Shown: positions 1 through 12,343, counted from the first letter of the stretch. The stretch: 64,000 bases of DNA from Bedellia somnulentella (GCA_963576735.1 OY755191.1:12553608-12617607); one strand, 5' to 3'. Notes: generated by a model not told the origin, from the sequence alone. Made by a program: numbers and translations.

Positions 1-30
1 TATTTTGTATGCAATAAAGTGTTTATATAA

Positions 31-225
31 ATAAATACTTATACTCACGACCATAAATGCCGAAAATGGGTAGCCAGAACTTTAGGGTAGAAACTTCTCA
101 GCCACATTTGGAAGTTGATAGGGGTGGAAATAATTAAAGTATCTTTCGTAATGGGTCTCCAACCGCATCGCCCAAAAACCACTTAGCGCCATACCCCTTA
201 GTCGCTTCTTATGACACCCTATTCA
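31..225 (-). repeat. SINE-like family A copy (A3 type)
   Basis: Minus-strand copy, nearly complete at the tail end (TACTCACGACCATAAAT at left). It carries the family core around GGGTCTCCAACCGCATCGCC and the A3 signature (ACATTTGGAAGTTGATAGGGG). The 5' end fades out after the TACCCCTTAGTCGC block. Confidence 0.85.
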
Positions 226-257
226 CTATTTATGTGTCTTACCTAAACCTACTGAGT

Positions 258-754
258 AATTCGGTATGCAAAGTTTTTTTTTGGTATTTATTAAATATTT
301 TTATTCGATAGCAAACACGAAAATAAAAAACTAATTTGAATATTTTTCATTTAAAATGAGTAATTGCAAAGTTATGATTTTTTAAAGATTGTTCAACTTT
401 TGTTCTTAATGACGTCACCGATTGAAAATATCACGTAGCGACATGCAAATAAAGCGAAATGTTTTGTAAAAATGTTGCTAATTGCAAAATATTTCACGAA
501 TTTGTGATCCCAAATGAAATTGTTACGATATTATACTAAACAAACCTATGATTTTCGATGTTTTATTAATAAACTGCAAGAACGAATGTCTTTGACATAA
601 CGCTGAAGGTCAAATACTGTTACAGTTTTTTGCTAAAATAACGGTCATCTTAGCTTTGTTTGATTTAATTTCAAGAAAATATGTTTTAAAAACATAAAAT
701 CTCGAAATGGTTTCGTAATCAGAACCACTTTTGTAAAACTTTGCATACCGAATT
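258..754. mobile_element. MITE with 20-bp perfect terminal inverted repeats
   Basis: The left end is aattcggtatgcaaagtttt (258-277), and its exact reverse complement lies at 735-754. The 497-bp body is AT-rich and has no coding potential. This is the layout of a non-autonomous DNA transposon. The target-site duplication is ambiguous because AATT sits at both borders, so the superfamily is not assigned. Confidence 0.8.
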
Positions 755-799
755 GTTGATTTCAAAGTATCCTTAGATTAATAAACATAAATGAGAAAA

Positions 800-1060
800 A
801 GAAAAGAGAAAAGAGAGATTTTTATTTGTTGCTGACTAACAAAAAATACACAAAACATATATACAGAAATTACAAAAACAAGTACAAAATTGATTTTTAA
901 AAGTAAAATTAATAAAATAAAACAAACAAATAAAACAAAAATTGGTTTTGTTTTCATGTCATGGCTTACGTCAGCAACAAAAGAGCACCTGACTCAGCAT
1001 TTTGTTGAGCGGTATATTTTAAGGACCTCCTTGTTATACAAAAAGACAAATAATCGAGAA
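800..1060 (-). repeat. Possible 5'-truncated LINE 3' end
   Basis: An A-rich plus strand is followed by a tttatttg block (AATAAA on the minus strand) and then a GC-richer stretch with several CAGC/GTTG motifs. The layout resembles the 3' end of the large LINE at 59.4 kb, but I see no clear sequence identity. Tentative. Confidence 0.3.
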
Positions 1061-1285
1061 GAATATTAAATTCCCTCGATTATAAATCACAATTACTGAT
1101 AAACAAATAAAGATATTAGTAAGAAATATTAATTAATTACAACTATTAATCAAAGCATGATACATGTTTCACTAATGAATAACGTTCACAACCCTTTATT
1201 TCGAGTAGATTGAGACTACAGCCGATTAAAGGGTTCCATAGTATTTTATTTTATTTTCATATGTCTGTTTCTCTCTTGCTTACTT

Positions 1286-1400
1286 ACTTTTATACTCACG
1301 TCCATTATTCACATTGGGGTAGATAGAGACTATCGATCGCCAGTTTGCACGCTCTTGACGAATCTCTCTTGCTTCCCTTACATTCATTATTCTCTTTGCT
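1286..1400 (-). repeat. LINE C 3'-end fragment
   Basis: The reverse complement reads in frame as the end of the LINE C reverse transcriptase (MNVREAREIR, then WRSIVS, then GREYK and the AAGT-type tail). Only the last ~35 codons plus the terminal stem-loop are present, as expected of a 5'-truncated retrocopy. Confidence 0.7.
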
Positions 1401-1489
1401 TCTTTAAGCTTTAAGTAAATTCAATCATAAATAATATTGTGACATCGTACGTCAAAGTAGTAGCCATTAAAATAATTCTTAAAACATAA

Positions 1490-1848
1490 CATAACATAAA
1501 CGTTCACGCCGAATATCCCCGAAGGGGTTGGCAGAGGTACTACTAATACTTCTGAACATCACGTGTCATTGTCACCTAGTGTTCAGAGTACCCACGTTTT
1601 GCATGGACAGTGTACTCACGTGATAGGGGACAGGTCTATCGCCGTTTTGTACGAATACACTGTCACATGACTAAGTACAACTCAGTCATGTGGGTTTCCT
1701 CACGATGTTTTCGCTCACCGTTAACAGCCGTGATAAATTAACCACACATATGTCTTTAAAAAAGACAAATTGGTGTAGGCCTGACCCGGGATTTGAACAC
1801 TAGTCGTTTGCACGATAACCGGTGTTCTACCCATTGAGCTATCACGTC
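1490..1848 (-). repeat. tRNA-derived SINE family B, full-length copy
   Basis: Minus strand. The right end holds the tRNA-like head (cgtgatagctcaatgggtag as A box; gttcaaatccc as B box). The left end holds the shared 3' terminus (AACCCCTTCGGGG, GGCGTGAACG) and a (TTATGT)n tail. The middle carries CACGTGA-containing imperfect palindromes typical of the family. Confidence 0.9.
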
Positions 1849-1852
1849 GTCT

Positions 1853-2095
1853 TCTTAACTAGGTTGGCATTGAAGCTTCGCATGTCAAAATTCCCATAGA
1901 CTTATATGGGAAACTTTTAAGGGTGATTATTCTTCAATGGTAATATTTTTAAAATAAAACTCTGACGACTGGTACTCGATGGTTAATGCCAGCATGCAAA
2001 GTTTTGTAGAGATCGGTCCAGCCGTTTAGTAGGAGTGATTTCACAAGCGAAAAAGCAAAAGTCTGGGGTAAATGGAGCTTCGCTTAAGTGAAGAT
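1853..2095. repeat. Unclassified dispersed repeat
   Basis: It contains the phrase gatcggtccagccgtttag, which I recall as recurrent in insect TE 3' regions, with a terminal gcttcgctta/gaagcttcgc inverted motif. Family membership is from memory and no second copy is in the window. Confidence 0.4.
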
Positions 2096-2463
2096 TTAGT
2101 AAAACACCGATAAAAATTTATCGCGTAGGCCTAATATATTCTCTCGCTCTTAGAACATTTATTAAGAACTCTCTCTCATACAAACCTTCATAAACTTTAC
2201 GTTCATCTTAAAATAAATCGTGTGGTTTTTATAAATCGATAGTTGTACCCCAAAAATAAGGATTCGAAAATAATTGACTTGCATTCGGTTCACACCCTGT
2301 TGCGTGCCGTGAAGTTATTAAAAGGCTAACGATACAACTTAATTTTGATAAATGACCGAAGCCGGCCACGATCCTAATATATTTGTTTTAATATACCCAA
2401 TCCAATAACCTAATAGGAATGCTTTTGTGTATTAGACATATCAATTGATTTATTGATTAATAC
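2096..2463. other. No gene seen; AT-rich single-copy sequence
   Basis: No ORF, repeat or RNA recognised. It would lie within the long first intron of the minus-strand FGF gene if that gene extends leftwards. Confidence 0.5.
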
Positions 2464-2540
2464 ATACACTCACGCCATCAGTTTCTGTTTTGGAATAGGC
2501 AGCGACTATCGATCGCCACTTTGTACGATCTTTAGATTGA
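2464..2540 (-). repeat. LINE C/C2 3'-end fragment
   Basis: The reverse complement contains GGCGATCGATAGTCGCTGCC and an altered terminal stem-loop ending in GGCGTGAGTG. It is a very short truncated copy. Confidence 0.6.
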
Positions 2541-2924
2541 TATGGTTTTTAATTATGATTAAGTACATGCTGTGTCAGTTTAGAATGGCAGTACCCTATC
2601 TCTACTGAGACTACATAGACATACACGGACAGCTCGAGCTGTTAGCCAGTGACCAGTGATCGATAGTTTTCCATGTATTAAAGATCGACTTGTTTTTGTC
2701 AACTGCTTGAAACTTCAATAGATCAGATGGCAAAAACTGCTAGATTGTAATGTATTTATTTTAGTTGAAAGGTGGCTGAGGCCCTGCGGCCTGTGCAGCT
2801 TCTACTTATATAGATATTTTGTTGAAGGGCGCTTGGGGAGGCAAAAGTGTACGTGCTTTAGCTAAATCGGATAGTTGTATGTAGAACACTGTCGTTTGTT
2901 GCAGCAATTAAAGTATGGTGAACC

Positions 2925-3120
2925 TGGGTGATTCCGTGCTACGGAGGGCACGTCGGTCCCGGCTACTATTACGGTAGTAGTCGTTAGTCGGCCAACCCGG
3001 ATTTGCCCAGCGTGGTGGACGATGGCCAAATCGCCCTATATAGGGTAGGCTCGAGCCCCTTGGTGGGGACGTATATGGGCTGTGAGGAACCTGGGTGCGA
3101 ATCCATAAGAGTTACTGGAG
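2925..3120 (+). repeat. LINE-type 3' end, family K
   Basis: GC-rich block with cggagggcacgtcggtcccg, a ctactattacggtagtag hairpin, ccagcgtggtggac and gagccccttggtggggac. These phrases resemble 3' regions of common lepidopteran LINEs as I remember them. The tail of the same family recurs at about 59.24 kb, and an inverted piece occurs near 41.07 kb. Confidence 0.65.
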
Positions 3121-3605
3121 GAGAAATAGTTTTTTAATAACCATTAGAAACGGTTAAATTACGTTTTATAAGAGACGCGTTTCTCGTAACAAGTTGAACA
3201 AACAATTTTATTTGTTCCCATCAGACACTTTCCCTAGCACAACTAGTGGATTTTAGAATAGAGTCATCTCTGGGCGATGAAATTTCACACAGCTCACCAA
3301 TCATCCTATATTTATTTATCTTTAACTTCTCGATTTTTTTAAATACCTATTAATATAATTACGAATCTGGAGTTTTCAAACCTAAACGTTTATTTTTTTA
3401 AATTAAAACATAAATTTATATTCTTTTCGTCACTTGGCAATACTTTTTTTAAAGAATAGGGAGATCGAGAAACTTCTTACCACGTTTCTTAAAATCAATA
3501 TTATTTAATATTGTGTTACTTTGACATTAATATTTTTTAAAGAATCTATGACAATTTCACCTAAAATTTTCACGACCAAAAGTCACCCCTATTAGCATAG
3601 TTTTT

Positions 3606-3775
3606 TTTACATACACATACATACATAAACTCACGGCCATAATTCCCAAAAAGGGGTAGCCAGAGCTTTAGAGCAGGAATCTGGAAGTTGATAGGGGATA
3701 AGATGGTAGAAATAAAGTATCGTTGGTGATGGGTCTCCAACCGCATCGCCCAAAAACCACTTATAATTAGTAATT
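3606..3775 (-). repeat. SINE-like family A copy (A3 type), 5' truncated
   Basis: The tail (ACATACATACATAAACTCACGG) is at the left and the copy ends after the GCGATGCGG core, lacking the GCCGTGTAGTG head. A3 signature present. Confidence 0.85.
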
Positions 3776-3963
3776 TATTCAGCGCATTCTTATCATCACC
3801 GCCCCCTTAAATTGGTATGATTGTTTAGGTGTTGCGATGATCTATTAATACGCGGACGCAAATACATCGGTTTACTTACGATGCAAAGGTCAATGCACTC
3901 CGTTACGTGATTGTCAAACGTCACCTCATTTCTATTGCAATGTATTTAATAAAATTGAAAATT

Positions 3964-4212
3964 TTGTCGTATAGTGCTGGCTTAGAATGTCACTACCCCT
4001 TTCTACCCACGGGTGTCGTAAGAGGCGACTAACGGTATTGGGGCTTTTAAGGGATCTATGGGCGATGCGGTTGGAGACCGATCACCAACAACCTATATTT
4101 TACTATCTTTTCCCCACTCAACTTTCCAAAAGTGTTTGAGGAATTTCAATTCCTTAGCTCTGGCTACCCCTTCTAGGAATTTATAGCCGTGAGTATGTAT
4201 GTATGTATGTAC
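3964..4212 (+). repeat. SINE-like family A, full-length copy
   Basis: It runs from GTCGTATAGTGCTGGCTTAG to the (ATGT)n tail. Diagnostic sites mix A1 (GGGTGTCGTAAGAGG) and A2 (CTAACGGTATTGGGGC). It lies tail to tail with the next copy. Confidence 0.9.
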
Positions 4213-4362
4213 ATAATAACCATGTGTTCTATCACCTTGCTAAGAACATATAGCTCCGTTTATCCACTTCCACTACTTAAGCATTTTGTTCTTATCATGT
4301 ACTGTTCAAGTGATAGTGACCTTTGGCACGATAGTCAAGGACTTGGTAATGGTTAAAATTAA

Positions 4363-4613
4363 TATACATACATAAACATACATATACTCACGGCTATAAA
4401 TCTCTAGAAGGGGTAGCCAGAGCCTTGAAATAAGAAATTCCTTAGCTACTTTTTGAAGTTGAGTAGGAAAATATTTTGATATAAAGTTAGTTGGTGATGG
4501 GTCTCCAACCGCATCGCCCAAAAATCACTTTAAAACCCCCTTATCCTTAATCGCATCTTACGAACACCCAGAGGTAAAAATGGGGTAGTGTTATTCTAAG
4601 CCGACACTACACA
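4363..4613 (-). repeat. SINE-like family A, full-length copy
   Basis: Minus strand, (CATA)n tail at the left and AGCCGACACTACACAG head at the right. Together with the preceding plus copy it makes a ~650-bp inverted pair. Confidence 0.9.
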
Positions 4614-4787
4614 GGAAAATGAAATCTGAATATAGAAAATGTTGCACCGTTGCGGAATTATCACAACAATGTCCTTTATTTTAGTTTACGAAAGGCGTTG
4701 AAAACAAAGATTGCGTGGGAACTATTCCTCACATCTCCTCTTGCTTGCAACTTGTAGAGCGATGCATAGCGTTTAAGAAACATTACG

Positions 4788-5031
4788 GTATACATACATA
4801 TTTATACTAACGGCTATAAATCCTTAAAAGGGGTAGCCAGAGCTTCACAACCAGAAAATTCTTCAGCCACTTTTGGAAGTTGCGTGAGGAAGAGATGGTA
4901 AAATAAAGGTTGTTGGTGATAGGTCTCCAACCGCATCGCCCAAAAATTACTTCAAAACTCCGTTACTCTTAGTCGCCTCTTACGATTACCCATGGAAACA
5001 AATGGGGTAGTGCTATACTAAGCCAACACCG
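4788..5031 (-). repeat. SINE-like family A copy
   Basis: Minus strand, tail at the left; it ends in CTAAGCCAACACC, so the last few head bases are lost. It has the GATTACCCATGG form of the hypervariable block near the head (A4-like). Confidence 0.85.
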
Positions 5032-8000
5032 CTCAATTACACATAACACATTATGATATGATTTAATATAATTTAAAGCACATTTACTCACCTCAACATG
5101 TTGCAAGTCCCACAGAGAAAAGGTTCCCAGGAAATATATAAAATTAAGATATAAATTACACGCAAATTACCAAAAAAATATTATTCTCAATACAATGCAT
5201 AAGTATTATAAAGATGGTTATCTCATCTTCGAGTTTGAATAAACATTAAATCATTTTAATTTGCCATAAAAGTGCAATGTTCTGTGTTTATCTTTTAATT
5301 TATTATATTATTCGGCGTTTTTAATTGAGAATTTTACGGTGGTCTTTATGACGAGTGCAGTAAGGTTCATTATTATTGACCTTGATTTTTTCGGATGTTG
5401 CGCAAGTTAACAGCTGATTGGATTCGAGATGGAGTGTTTTCAAATCGACATAATGCTGTAGGAAATGTTATTTAAAACGTAGTTGTTATCTTTTGAGGAA
5501 AACTGAGTTCATGACTTTTCTTCTTAATTGGTTCTTGCATCTTATATAAAAAAGTACCTATTCAAAAAACTTTTTATTTCTACAACTTAGCATTTTGACA
5601 TTCAAAATTTTTATAAGTTTGTCCATAGGAATACCTACCAAAATTTGATAAAGAATAATTATAGAAAATGTATAAAATTATTGATAGATTATAAAAAACC
5701 TAGATATTTCGAGCATAGCGACAGTTTTATTCTCTTAAAATCAAATTTGTAGAAGCATGTCGAGTTGAGCACCCGTCGGTAAGTTGAAACACTGCAGATC
5801 GCTCGATATATAGTTGATTACGATGTCTTGCGCATGTCATTTATCTTGTATTATTAGTGCGGGGACACACCCCCAATCGATTAGAGGTTTTTTGACTCGA
5901 TATCTTAATACCGTAATCTGCCTGGTAGGTAGAGATTATTGGATTTCTAATGAAGATTCCAGCGCTGATATACGACTTGACCTCGAGACCTTATTCCCTT
6001 TATAAGTAGGTAGAATAGAACGCATTTATAAGTTGAGAACTTTGTTGGTATAAGTTAATAAAAACGATTTCAAAATTGTTTTGTTCCTGAAGCAAAGTTG
6101 TAGCTAACTAAAGAAGGCTAACTAAGAAATCTACTTTATCGACTATTAGCTCGAAACAGTGACAGCGAGGCAAATAAGATGGAGTATTTATTTAAAGAAA
6201 GAAGTTATTTATTCAAACCCTCGTCGAATAAAAAATAACATAAGTTACAAAACAAGTATAAATGTAATGCAAACAAAGTCAAACAACGAATAACCAGAAA
6301 TAGAAATAATATTTTTTTTTGTAAAATTTAACTTAAATATATCACTTAATATTAATTAGTTTATACGTGATCATCATTCCTAGGTGTAGATTGGTGACTT
6401 CAGAATAGGTTTTTGTCTGGGAGTGAAAGCAAGTTCTTTAGAATTAACTGAAAAAAGTATAAAAATATATCATAAACCAACTATTTTTTAAAAATTAACC
6501 TGGATACTCGTAGTACATTTTTTTAATACAATTTTAATAATTAAAAGCTATTAAAGGATGCCTATAAAGCCATATAATCTGAACAAAGATGAATAAATAA
6601 CCTAAAATGTAATAATCTCTGAAATACCAAAAAATGCACTTTAACTTGCCGGATGGCGCCAACTCATAAAACATAGGAATACCCTTACTTAATGTTTTAT
6701 CTTACTTGCAAACATAAATAAAAAGTTTTTTTTTTACTTTTAGGTTCATGTATGTTTATTATACAGCTTCTTCTTACCATTGCAAAATTTAATTTATTTC
6801 ATAAACTGGTTTATTAAGCCTAAATTATATCAAACTCTTCAGCTCTACACAACAATATTATTATAATAATAATAGAACTTAGAACAAAAAAAAATTGAAT
6901 CTGACAGTTATTACAAAATGGCGCGCACGCAACGCAACTAAATTCAGGGTTGTCGCTCTCGTAGTTAGTATACCACACCAGGGCTGTCACTTACTAGAAG
7001 CGAGTCCGTAATTAATGGTTGCATGCCATTCTCCGAATTAGATTAAGCTGTTACAGAAAATTTATCATAATTATTAGCCCCAGGTCGTTAGCTATAAATT
7101 TGTTTTGAATGCCATTTTATAATACTTTTATTAAGATTAATGACTAGATATAAAAATGAAGTGTATTTCTTTTTTGTTGGAAGCGATTGTGTTCATGTCA
7201 TGTTGCCGTCAAAAAACAATTAGTATTAGAGTCATTATTTTAGTGGATTTGTATCAACAAGTTCCAATTATTTCTGCACGTAACCAACGTCCTCAAATCT
7301 ATAAAAACTAACTTTGTATCGTCTATTTTTGCAGTGCCGTGTGTTGTTCACATCACATATTAAAAAACTGCTTTTATTTCAAATCTACAATTTTGTGTTA
7401 ATTCTTAATGAAAGTGATAATCCTGACCACCCCTGAAAAACTGCTTAACAGAAGCGTTGGCGGTACAAATGTTCTAGGGTTGTCACCTGTCACCCAGTGA
7501 GTACGGAAGCAGCACCCACGCGACTACAACACGCAATACAATTGATAAAGTGCGCGGCATCCTTGATGTATGCTTTATGATATTACCACGATAGTTTCAT
7601 GATCTCCTGGTATTCCTGATTCATGGCTCTTCATAATGCTCTACCGGTATTATTAGTCAAGTTATTTTTGCTTAAACTCTAACTTTAGTTTATGCCACAT
7701 ATCATCGAAGGGTATTACTTCTTAGCATAAAAAAATATACAAACAGTCTTATACATTTAAAATAAAAAATTGCATAAAGTATAATAATAAGCAATCAATA
7801 AACTTATCACACTTTTATACCTTTATATTCATTAAAAGAGAGACTAAATCAACCGTCAATTAAACGTTATTTAAAATACAAACATATCACAATTCATTAT
7901 TTGCTGTTGTAGGATTAAAAAGAGTTTTTTTATATTGTTTTTATAAATTAGGCCCTTATGCCTTTTGGAACCCAATTATTATAGATTTTAGGCCACTGCA

Positions 8001-8279
8001 GACCTGCGCTATCAGTTTATCAGATAAGCAAACTATTCACCGGCCTACTTTTACAGCATCCATCATATTATCACTGTTTGTCTACTGATTACATCTTTGA
8101 AAATACCACTTTCTTTATATATTTTTAGGTTTCGACATGTGTAAAGAAAATTAAACAACATAAGAAAATGACTAATTTTGTATTTATACCATAACGCTTT
8201 ATTAAATTGCGTAGAGAGGTAAATACAAGTACTCCCCTTGCCACGATACTTAGGAACTTACATGACTCTTGTACGGATA
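5032..8279. other. No gene or repeat recognised; AT-rich
   Basis: Only short chance ORFs. Two GC-richer spots (about 6915-7025 and 7425-7560) carry the related phrases cagggttgtc and tagggttgtcacc. They could be regulatory or old repeat pieces, and I cannot decide. Confidence 0.5.
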
Positions 8280-8445
8280 TACACACACATACATGTACTC
8301 ATGACTATAAATCCCAAAAAAGGTATTCCTGTGTAGATATTTTCAGAATAAGAAATTTCTCAGCCACTTATAAAATTTGAGGGGGGAAAAGACTAAAAAG
8401 TGGTTAGTGATGATTACCTAAAAGCCCTAATACCCGACACTACAG
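8280..8445 (-). repeat. SINE-like family A, degenerate copy
   Basis: The tail end (ACATACATGTACTCATGAC) is clear. The body has several deletions, including loss of most of the GCGATGCGG core. Confidence 0.7.
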
Positions 8446-8538
8446 AGCTTGCAGTCAGACTCCCGCTTGGCTACTTTTTATTACATTTATCAGTAATATT
8501 TTCAACGCAAAGAGATATTTAAGAAAATGGGTGCCATT

Positions 8539-8768
8539 TGCCGTGTAGTGTCGACTTAGGATGTCACTACCCCTTTCTACCCACAGGTGTCGGCGACTAA
8601 GGGTTTTTAGGTAGTTTTTGGGCGATGTGGTTAGAGACCCATCACCAACGATACCTTATTTCTACCATCTTGTCCCCTATCAACTTCCAAATGCGGCTCC
8701 AGAGTTTCTTGCTCTGAAGCTCTGGAAACCCCTATGGGATTTACGGCCATGAGTATATGTATATATGT
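8539..8768 (+). repeat. SINE-like family A copy (A3 type)
   Basis: It runs from GCCGTGTAGTGTCGACTTAG to GGCCATGAGTATATGTATA. A3 features: CCCCTATCAACTTCCAAATG and GGCCATGAG. It is head to head with the degenerate copy on its left. Confidence 0.9.
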
Positions 8769-9188
8769 GATTTGCACGTAGATAAAATTCAGATTTTTAT
8801 AATGCCCTCTAAATCACGCGGAAGCAAATAATTCAATAGGTAACATAACGTATAAAATTAAACCGTAAACCAACTGCATAAATACTAAAATAGCGTTACA
8901 ATTCTTACCGTGGGTGGTCCATATCACGCTAGATGGAATAATTTCTAAATATATTATGATTTAATTGTTCGTCTGTCGGTTTGAATGGCTCCTGATGTGA
9001 CGAAATTGGTGATTAATTGGGAATTCGGAAACCAAGTGGTTAATTAGTTCGAATGCTTGCTTTTATTACGACATTTGATTAGAACTGCATGAGAGATTTA
9101 TTGAAAAGGTTGGCGAGAAGGATTGCCTTAGAATAGCACTTTACGTTTTTATACATGGATTATAGGCGTAATGAGCATTCTAAGTTAG

Positions 9189-9428
9189 ATACATACATAC
9201 ATACATACATTTACTCACGGCTATAATTCCCCAGAAGGGGTAACCAGAGCTAAGGAATTATATATTCCTCAGCCACTTCTGGAAGTTGAGTTGGGAAAAG
9301 ATCGTAAAATAAAGGTTTTTGGTGATGGGTCTCCAACCGCATCGCCCAAAAATCCATTAAAAAGCCCCAATACCCTTAGTCGCCTTCTACGACACCCGTG
9401 GGTAGAAAGGGGTAGCGACATACACGGC
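9189..9428 (-). repeat. SINE-like family A copy (A1 type)
   Basis: Minus strand with a (CATA)5-type tail. It carries the A1 form ACACCCGTGGGTAGAAAGGG and ends in the ACACGGC head with a small deletion. Confidence 0.9.
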
Positions 9429-9480
9429 ATCTAAGTTAGATAAGCGATCAAATTAATGATATAAAGTTTAACACTATTTA

Positions 9481-9655
9481 TGCCGTGTAATGCCGGCTTA
9501 GAATGTCTTCACCCCTTTCTACCCACGGTGTTGTAAGGCGACTAAAAGTGTGGGGCTTTTTAAGTGGTTTTTGGGCGATTCGGTTGAAGACTCATCACAT
9601 CATCATCACACTTAATTTCTACCATCTCCGCCCCTATCAAATTTCAAACATGGTA
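9481..9655 (+). repeat. SINE-like family A copy, 3' truncated
   Basis: Head GCCGTGTAATGCCGGCTTAG. The copy breaks off after CCCCTATCAAATTTCAAACA, so the shared 3' stem-loop is missing. Confidence 0.8.
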
Positions 9656-10048
9656 GAAAAGACTACCGGTCGCGAGTGAAGGTTAGTATGATAAGTTAAT
9701 TAAGTCAAAGTTATCCCGCTACATTTTCACTTGCTATCATTATTTATGTACCATGTCGTGTGATAGTCACTTAATCTGAGAAATAAGGTATTTATTATTT
9801 AGTACGACTGTACACTATTCGATTAACCAACACAAAATTGTATGTCACATATTGCTCAGGAAACTATCAGATATTCGATTATCTTTCAATCTGTAATTTG
9901 AAAATCGATTACGATTTAACGTTCGATGCGATTACTTGTTACGCCTTTGTTATTTACATGCCATTCTACTTTCGTTGGCCTTTGTAGCGTAAAAGCCTTT
10001 AAGTTGTAAGCCAAGGTTGATACATTTATATTAAAAATATAATAAGCA
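9656..10048. other. No feature recognised
   Basis: AT-rich sequence without ORF or known repeat. A gcataagcataagcataa run at 10028 is the start of the neighbouring SINE B tail. Confidence 0.5.
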
Positions 10049-10225
10049 TAAGCATAAGCATAAACGTTCACGCCGAATATCCCCGAAGGGGTTGGCAGAG
10101 GTACTAATACTTCTGAACATCACGTGACTTTGTCACCTGGTGTTCAGAGTACCCACGTTTTGCATGGACAGTGTACTCACGTGATAGGGGGCAAGCCTAT
10201 CGCCGTTTTGTACGAATACACTATA
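10049..10225 (-). repeat. SINE family B, 5'-truncated copy
   Basis: Minus strand. It has the shared 3' terminus and (TTTATGC)n tail, the TGAACATCACGTGACTTTG palindrome and the ACTCACGTGATAGGGGGCA block. The tRNA-like head is absent. Confidence 0.9.
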
Positions 10226-10331
10226 AATAATAATATTATTTTTCTCAATAGGCCTAATACATGGTATAGCTAAATTACAAAAAAGCATAGTGTCTGGTAA
10301 GGAAAAATGAAAAATATAGCCATGTAGTTGA

Positions 10332-10385
10332 TAATTTCAGTAGAGGCCATGGAGGACACATTTAGATATAGAGAATGTGCTCAAA
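10332..10385 (+). repeat. Family C2 5' fragment
   Basis: It contains GTAGAGGCCATGGAGGACAC and ACATTTAGATATAGAGAATG, matching the 5' part of C2 copies at about 27.86 and 46.55 kb. Confidence 0.5.
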
Positions 10386-10409
10386 AAGTCAAGCGTCCCA
10401 AGAGTTAAA

Positions 10410-10504
10410 ACAATGAAAATTGCGGGTTCAAGTCCTGTTGGTATCGAAATGTTTCTTTCCGTAATTGATTTGTAAAATAATCCAAGCATGAGGTTTCATG
10501 CACA
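10410..10504 (+). repeat. Family M fragment (T-arm and right arm)
   Basis: A T-arm-like GCGGGTTCAAGTCCTGT is followed by GAAATGTTTCTTTCC and a degenerate right arm ending in CATGAGGTTTCATGCA. The tRNA-like 5' half is lost. Confidence 0.55.
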
Positions 10505-11090
10505 GCACAATGAAGTCCAATTAAGCTATGGATCTAAATATAGCATGGAAACCTATTCAAACTTATTTTGTGAATCGAGTTAAGTTTTTATATATTTCCC
10601 CTACCATACTATAGGACAAAATGTTTACCTTTTTTAAATATGTTTCATTCCATTTTCATTAAGCTTAAACCCGGAAACGGCTATCATAAACACGACAAAT
10701 TTATGCGTCATTGTAATTACAATTAAAGAGCATTTTCCAAAGAGTCTGTGAAATAATGAGCCTTCATGGTGGGCAGGCTATAAAACTTGGAATGATGCTA
10801 TTGGAAAATATCATTGAAATTGAAGTCTCAGATTTATATAGAGCGCGAGTCCCAATGAGAAAAAGCTAAACTCTATATAGAGTCACTCACTTTAAAGTCA
10901 AATTCATTGAGAGAATGAAACCAGAACATCCAAATTGTGGGTTAATAAATTACAAACAAGTTTACTATTTTATGAAATGATTAAAGATTTTCACCATTTT
11001 CCTCACCTCGTTCCAGATCACACAACATAAACATTAAAAGCCGTAAACCATAAGTCGTTTCGAAATATGATCAAAGGGTATCTTAGAAAA
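10505..11090. other. No feature recognised
   Basis: AT-rich. A short imperfect inverted repeat lies around 10842-10886 (tatatagagcgcgag / ctctatatagag). No coding signal. Confidence 0.5.
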
Positions 11091-11340
11091 TATACATATA
11101 TATACTCACGGCGGCCGTATATCCCAAAAAGGTGTAGCCAGATCTTCAGAGCTAGAAACTCCTCAGCCACATTTGGAAATTCATAGGGGACAAGATGGTA
11201 GAAATAAAGTACCGTTGGTGATGGATCTCCCACCGCATCGCCCAAAAACCACTTAAAAAAGCCCCATACCCTTAGTCGCCTCTTACGACACCCGTGGGTA
11301 AAAAGGGGTAGTGACATTCTAAGCCGGCGGTACACTACAC
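11091..11340 (-). repeat. SINE-like family A copy (A3 type)
   Basis: Minus strand, tail ATACATATATATACTCACGG at the left, head GCCGGCGGTACACTACAC at the right. The A3 body keeps most of an open frame, so a 105-codon ORF here is repeat, not gene. Confidence 0.9.
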
Positions 11341-11826
11341 TAAAATTAGTCGCCCAAGGTGCTATTGAACTAAATTCAAGATTAATAGAAGCTTCTAAAC
11401 CGTATTCTCAGTATAAAATAAAACTAATTAGCAGAAAATAAAAATTCCTCAGTCGAAATAATATTGTGACGTAAAAATCACTATCGGATTCTAACACATA
11501 ATTTGTATTGAAATGTATCCATTATACAGCGTGTTCTACACAATTAACATACCTTTTTGAGTTTCTTAGTAATAAATTATGTTATATTGACTAAAGTGTT
11601 TAAATATTTTGTCTTGTGTATTATAGTTTCGAAGCGCCCATTTAAAGTTATTAGCAAAACAAATATGGGAAGACAGTTCCGTACCATTTATCCCGAGATG
11701 AGATATAGATGATACTATATAGAATGTCACGTGATATTATGATATTGGATATAAACATGTGATGGATAATGTGAGTAATGTTAACTCAGTGTACATCATT
11801 GATATAAGCTCTCTGAAATATTTAAA
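11341..11826. other. No feature recognised
   Basis: AT-rich intergenic or intronic sequence. Nothing beyond short chance ORFs. Confidence 0.5.
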
Positions 11827-12045
11827 TGTGTAATGTCGACTTGCAATAACACTACCCCATTACTTCCTGCGAGTGATGAACGAGATGATTAAGGGTACGA
11901 AGCTTTTAAGATGCTGTTGGGCGGTTGATCTGGAGACCCATCATTACTTTTCCCCAATTGACTTCTTAAAGTGGCTGAGGAGTTGTTAATTCCAAGGCTC
12001 TGGCTACCCTTATTCGGGATTCATAGCTTTGCGTATATGTAAATA
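11827..12045 (+). repeat. SINE-like family A, degenerate copy
   Basis: Head GTGTAATGTCGACTTGCAAT, altered core GTTGGGCGGTTGATCTGGAG, and a worn 3' end (TCATAGCTTTGCGTATATG). Divergence suggests an old insertion. Confidence 0.75.
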
Positions 12046-12269
12046 TAATAAATATTTATCCGATTTTATATACAATTATATGATTTAGGTCTGGAGAGGC
12101 AAATATTGTTTCTTATGTTTTGTATTTAATGTATTTAGGGAATTAAATACTTAGTAAAAGAATTATCTACATTTATTCACCTATAATTTTTTTATTTAAA
12201 TAGAAAAAAAATAACTACCTAACAGATCAAAAAACAAATTTTAGGATAAGTTAATTACTTTGTTTGACT

Positions 12270-12340
12270 GCGTCGTTCATAGCCTAGTGGTTAGGTTAGA
12301 AGCTTCTGGGTTCAGCTGTCAAGGGTTCGAAGCAGCATTT
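12270..12340 (+). repeat. tRNA-like SINE head
   Basis: catagcctagtggttaggtt looks like a pol III A box, and aagggttcgaagc about 35 bases on looks like a B box. It is followed by a minus-strand family B piece, so a separate tRNA-derived SINE head abuts SINE B here. Confidence 0.45.
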
Positions 12341-12343
12341 AAA

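Noticed and set aside
11018..11335. 105-codon ORF as a gene
   Set aside because: It lies within a family A copy; similar peptides arise from other copies.
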